This document shows, in pieces, positions 61,638-64,000 of a stretch of 64,000 nucleotides of DNA. The position numbers were made by a program, and so were the translations under genes. Source of the stretch: Nocardia coubleae NBRC 108252 (GTDB taxonomy: Bacteria > Actinomycetota > Actinomycetes > Mycobacteriales > Mycobacteriaceae). The stretch covers positions 372,001-436,000 of the forward strand of contig NZ_BDBD01000018.1 of NCBI RefSeq assembly GCF_001612805.1, read 5' to 3'. A model generated the notes under the pieces. It was not told the DNA's origin. It saw nothing but the letters and a program-made list of their open reading frames with translations, and made no database searches. Each line of letters opens with the position of its first letter. Position 1 is the first letter of the stretch.

Positions 61638-62789
61638 TCATGCAGAAATCTGAGCTGCGGATGAATCGATGGATTCCTCCTGCCACCAGACGTTGCTACC
61701 GTATCCGTAGCGCCGTGTGCCGGGATCAGCGGTGATCTTATCCGGTGCCACGTAATCGGCCGGGTTGAACACAGGCGGAATCCGACCGGGCGTGTAGTTC
61801 AGTGCCTGAGTAAGTTTGTCAATAAGACTGGTTATCGCGCTGCGCCTGGCCTCGGCGGCCTGCTTCAATGAATCGACCGCCGTTGTGACTCTCGAACTCA
61901 CTCCTGGCTGTAGTGGCTCATTGACAAGTTGTGCCCATACTCCGAGTGGGAAGGAATTCTCCCCCTCGGAAATAGTCTCGAGAACTCTACTGCTCATATC
62001 CATTGCTTGATTGAGCACCAGTTGCTCTAAGCATATGCCGGCGTTCTCCGCAATTTTCGCCACCGCGTCTAGATCAAGACTGCGCGTGTTTACGGATTGG
62101 GCCAGGGTGGTTGCAGTGGTTTCGAAAGAATCTGCCGCGCTGCCCGTCCAATCGGACCTCAACCATCGGGTGCCGCCCGCGATATTTTCGGAGGTCACGA
62201 AATCATTGATTCCGAGCATTGCGATTCGCTTGCCAATAACTTCTATCGATTCCCAATCCGCTTCCAAGGGGACGAGGAATTCGCTGATGGGCCTGATTCC
62301 CATTGCGATACTCAACGACTCTTCATATGGTGACAGTTGTGCGATCGCTGCTGTGACCACCTGTCTTATTTTTTTCGGGTCATCGGCGACATCCTGCAGG
62401 CTCGGCAACTGCAGCCCGCCATATCGTGTGTGCCCTCGGTCAAGAGCTCCCGCTGCAGTGTCTTCATTGAACGCCGACGATGAGAGTGCTCCGAGCGCGC
62501 CGGCATTAGAGTCATCCGTCGAGCGGTAGGCCTTCGCTGTTGTCGACAAATCGGAGCCGAGTTGATCGATCGCTACTCGATCCGAGTTGTGGGCAGTCAT
62601 ATAGGTGCTTCGAAAGCTTTCTACAGCTGTAGCCACTGTCGCCATGAGGCCGACCGAGTTCGGGGGAGGTTCAATGGCAGCGTGAAAGCGGGAGGCGTTG
62701 GAAGATGAATTCGCGGCTGTCTCGCCGAGGTCTATAGAAAACCCATTCAGCTTGCTAGTTTCAACCGATAGCTCAGCCGGTTCTGTCAC
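61638..62789 (-). CDS. WXG/EspC-like ESX-type secretion-associated protein
   Basis: A 383-aa protein, almost wholly helical. The N-terminal part (AELSVETSKLNGFSIDLGET ... TAKAYRSTDDSNAGALG, about 1-90) is like the EspC/DUF2580 family of ESX-linked proteins. The second half has a WXG100-type turn, SDWTGSAADSFETTATTL (about 225), flanked by helices. The GTG at 62789 has GGAGG seven bases upstream; a longer frame exists but runs through the decayed lipoprotein. It is first of three co-directional genes, 37 bp before the next. Confidence 0.75.
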   Translation of the reverse strand: MTEPAELSVETSKLNGFSIDLGETAANSSSNASRFHAAIEPPPNSVGLMATVATAVESFRSTYMTAHNSDRVAIDQLGSDLSTTAKAYRSTDDSNAGALGALSSSAFNEDTAAGALDRGHTRYGGLQLPSLQDVADDPKKIRQVVTAAIAQLSPYEESLSIAMGIRPISEFLVPLEADWESIEVIGKRIAMLGINDFVTSENIAGGTRWLRSDWTGSAADSFETTATTLAQSVNTRSLDLDAVAKIAENAGICLEQLVLNQAMDMSSRVLETISEGENSFPLGVWAQLVNEPLQPGVSSRVTTAVDSLKQAAEARRSAITSLIDKLTQALNYTPGRIPPVFNPADYVAPDKITADPGTRRYGYGSNVWWQEESIDSSAAQISA

Positions 62790-63189
62790 GAATTGCCTCC
62801 TGTTTGTGGAGTCTGCCAGGGTGGCCAACGTTGTTCGACCATCGATAGCCTCTTCTCGGCGTGGAAGTTCTTCTCCCATAACCTATCCAGGGTGAGATTG
62901 GTAAGAGTCCCATCGTCATGGTGTAACCGTCAGACATACGTATCGACAACCGCGTCATTCGATCTCGCCACAAGAAGTGTTGTCATCCATGTTCCCCTTG
63001 CGCGGCCCAGGGCGTAATCGACGACAACCATCCGGGCGGAATGTTGCACGGATCAATTCCTGTCGGCACGGCCGCGGCGAAACCACCCGCCGAACCCGAT
63101 GGACTGGCCGGCCAACGGATCCCCGACGTCCCACACCTGGCCAGCACCGAAATGCCAGCTAGCACAACAGCACTCGATAGCGTTCGCAT
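62790..63189 (-). pseudogene. decayed DUF3558-like lipoprotein gene
   Basis: ATG at 63189 opens a lipoprotein-like start (TLSSAVVLAGISVLARC, GIDPCNIPPG), but the frame stops at 62983. Coherent protein-like pieces continue in other frames: TTLLVARSNDAVVDTYV, SDGYTMTMG, then LTNLTLDRLWEKNFHAEKRLS, ending at a TGA that overlaps the GTG of the WXG-like gene. At least three frameshifts are needed to join them. The lipobox has Arg before Cys, which is also abnormal. Confidence 0.55.
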
Positions 63190-63319
63190 ACCCACCCCAC
63201 GGCCCTGCCAGCCTAGACTGCCGCCCACGCTATCATCGCTTCTCGGCCATCGTAAGGCTGTGCGCAATCCTCGCCAAAGGCCCACCGTGGCGTCACCGTG
63301 CGTTTGAACAACTCAGAGG

Positions 63320-63372
63320 TTGTTCGAAGACGGGACGACCATTCCCCTTCCTCTGTTCTTCTCGGAGATGTT
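63320..63372 (+). pseudogene. relic of a RibD-like gene 3' end
   Basis: The sequence reads LFEDGTTIPLPLFFSEMFD, close to LFEDGTTIPLRLLSSETFE in the gene at 59585-60193, and then stops. Just before it, ACCGTGGCGTCACCG (63284-63298) also occurs at 60292-60306. These look like small duplicated fragments from the left edge of the island. Confidence 0.55.
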
Positions 63373-63454
63373 CGACCGGAGTTGAACTTGCCGCGCGCAT
63401 CGACTTCGACGGGATGGTCCTGGTCGGGAAGTTTCATCGTCGGAGGATCTGCGG

Positions 63455-63856
63455 GTCTCAGGTCTTGCCCGATGTCCTGCCGATGGTCGTACACAGCACC
63501 CATACGGGCTTGCGGTGGACGGCGCCTACCCAGCTCGATGGCTTGATGGAGCTGAACGACTCCGCGCGTGATGTGATGTCTCGCTATCTGCCGTGGTTCG
63601 AGTTCTGCTCGACGATGTGGCTCCGCTCGACCTCGCGGCATTGCGGGCGCGGCCGTCGATGACTACAGCGGAACGACTGGAAGCGCGTGGACGTGCCGCA
63701 GGTCGCGCTGAGATGCTGGCCGAGGTGATGACTGCCAAGTTCGGTCCGTTGCCGAGCGCTGTGCACGAACGGGTTCAAGCTGTTGATGCCGACGAGCTCC
63801 AAGGGTAGGTCGGGCGGGTGTTCACCGCCGGATCGTTGGCGGAGATTTTCTCCTAG
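63455..63856 (+). pseudogene. decayed Rpn-family nuclease gene
   Basis: One frame gives VLPDVLPMVVHSTHTGLRWTAPTQL ... RYLPWFEF. The expected continuation LLDDVAPLDLAALRARPSMTTAERLE is in another frame after about 63607 (one base lost). It then runs through EARGRAAGRAEMLAEVMTAKFGPLP to a TAG at 63806 where a Trp codon is expected; VGRVFTAGSLAEIFS and the true stop follow in frame. The N-terminal nuclease core is missing. Confidence 0.7.
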
Positions 63857-63874
63857 GCGAAAGGAACCAATGGC

Positions 63875-63910
63875 AAAGGCCGCCTTCATCGAAAGATGAA
63901 GGCGGCCTTT
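63875..63910. terminator. sdhB terminator, right island boundary
   Basis: A perfect 16-bp stem (AAAGGCCGCCTTCATC) with a GAAA loop lies 19 bp after the sdhB stop (minus strand). The same hairpin with small changes is at 60199-60232. Confidence 0.85.
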
Positions 63911-63928
63911 GTAGGGACCGGGGGAGGG

Positions 63929-64000
63929 TCAGCGGGCGAAGAGGAGGGCTCGCTTGACTTCCTGGATGGCCTTGGTGACCTCGATGCCGCGGGGGCACGC
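63929..64000 (-). CDS. sdhB: succinate dehydrogenase iron-sulfur subunit, C-terminal end
   Basis: Only the last 23 codons are inside the window: ACPRGIEVTKAIQEVKRALLFAR and stop. The CPRGI motif holds the last cysteine of the 3Fe-4S/4Fe-4S domain. The length and ending match actinobacterial SdhB. The gene runs off the right edge. Confidence 0.88.
   Translation of the reverse strand, partial: ACPRGIEVTKAIQEVKRALLFAR

Noticed and set aside
62789..62879. 30-residue N-terminal extension of the WXG-like protein
   Set aside because: The extension passes through the GGAGG ribosome site and reads as the tail of the decayed upstream gene.

Overview
The window looks like chromosomal DNA of a mycolic-acid actinobacterium, most likely Nocardia. 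GC is high, GTG/TTG starts and apparently leaderless promoters are common, and the gene set is typical: an MspA-like porin, DnaE2 with ImuA'/ImuB, CYP125, a SAM-IV riboswitch on metYX, and MpaB and TetR paralogues. Gene content and order (guaA, imuA'-imuB, dnaE2, trmL, nitroreductase, DUF3017, metX, metY, icd, trpS, YihY, dacB, sdhB) follow, in compressed form, the Mycobacterium tuberculosis region that runs from guaA down to sdhB. The assignment to Nocardia is inference from these families.

Left third (0-26 kb). After a partial hydrolase and guaA comes an envelope-stress block: a PspC/LiaF-like protein, a PspC-fused sensor kinase and a LuxR-type response regulator. A large XRE-nSTAND-WD40 protein and an MspA-like porin lie inside it, and the kinase and regulator are separated by an array of about 42-bp imperfect repeats. 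A Ser/Thr kinase and then the SOS mutagenesis genes follow: imuA'-imuB with a LexA-type box, and an uncharacterised helical-repeat gene plus dnaE2 behind two LexA-type boxes. After that come a DUF4349 lipoprotein, a DUF167 protein, trmL, a DUF3017 protein, a nitroreductase/HxlR pair and an MpaB/TetR pair.

Middle (26-49 kb). The metY-metX operon has a SAM-IV riboswitch and, directly after it, a cysteine-rich micro-ORF. Then follow a TetR/efflux pair, icd, a secreted beta-trefoil lectin, an Rpn-like nuclease with a duplicated C-terminal piece, small secreted proteins, an NCS1 permease, an acyl-CoA dehydrogenase, exonuclease III translationally coupled to a barnase/barstar-like pair, a second TetR/MpaB pair, trpS, a YihY/BrkB membrane protein and a D,D-carboxypeptidase.

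Right third (49-64 kb). An efflux pump/TetR unit with a long operator is followed by a SnoaL-like protein, phenylalanine hydroxylase, an orphan RHH antitoxin, radC, a secreted sphingomyelinase-like enzyme, a fructosamine-kinase-like protein, and CYP125 with a KstR-type box and a TetR gene. The last 3.7 kb (60.2-63.9 kb) is a visibly AT-richer island. It holds a WXG/EspC-like protein, an unrecognised protein and a lipoprotein in one operon, plus decayed genes. It is bounded by two diverged copies of the sdhB 3' end and terminator. This is the best candidate for a little-described system: a type VII (ESX)-type effector and accessory cassette.
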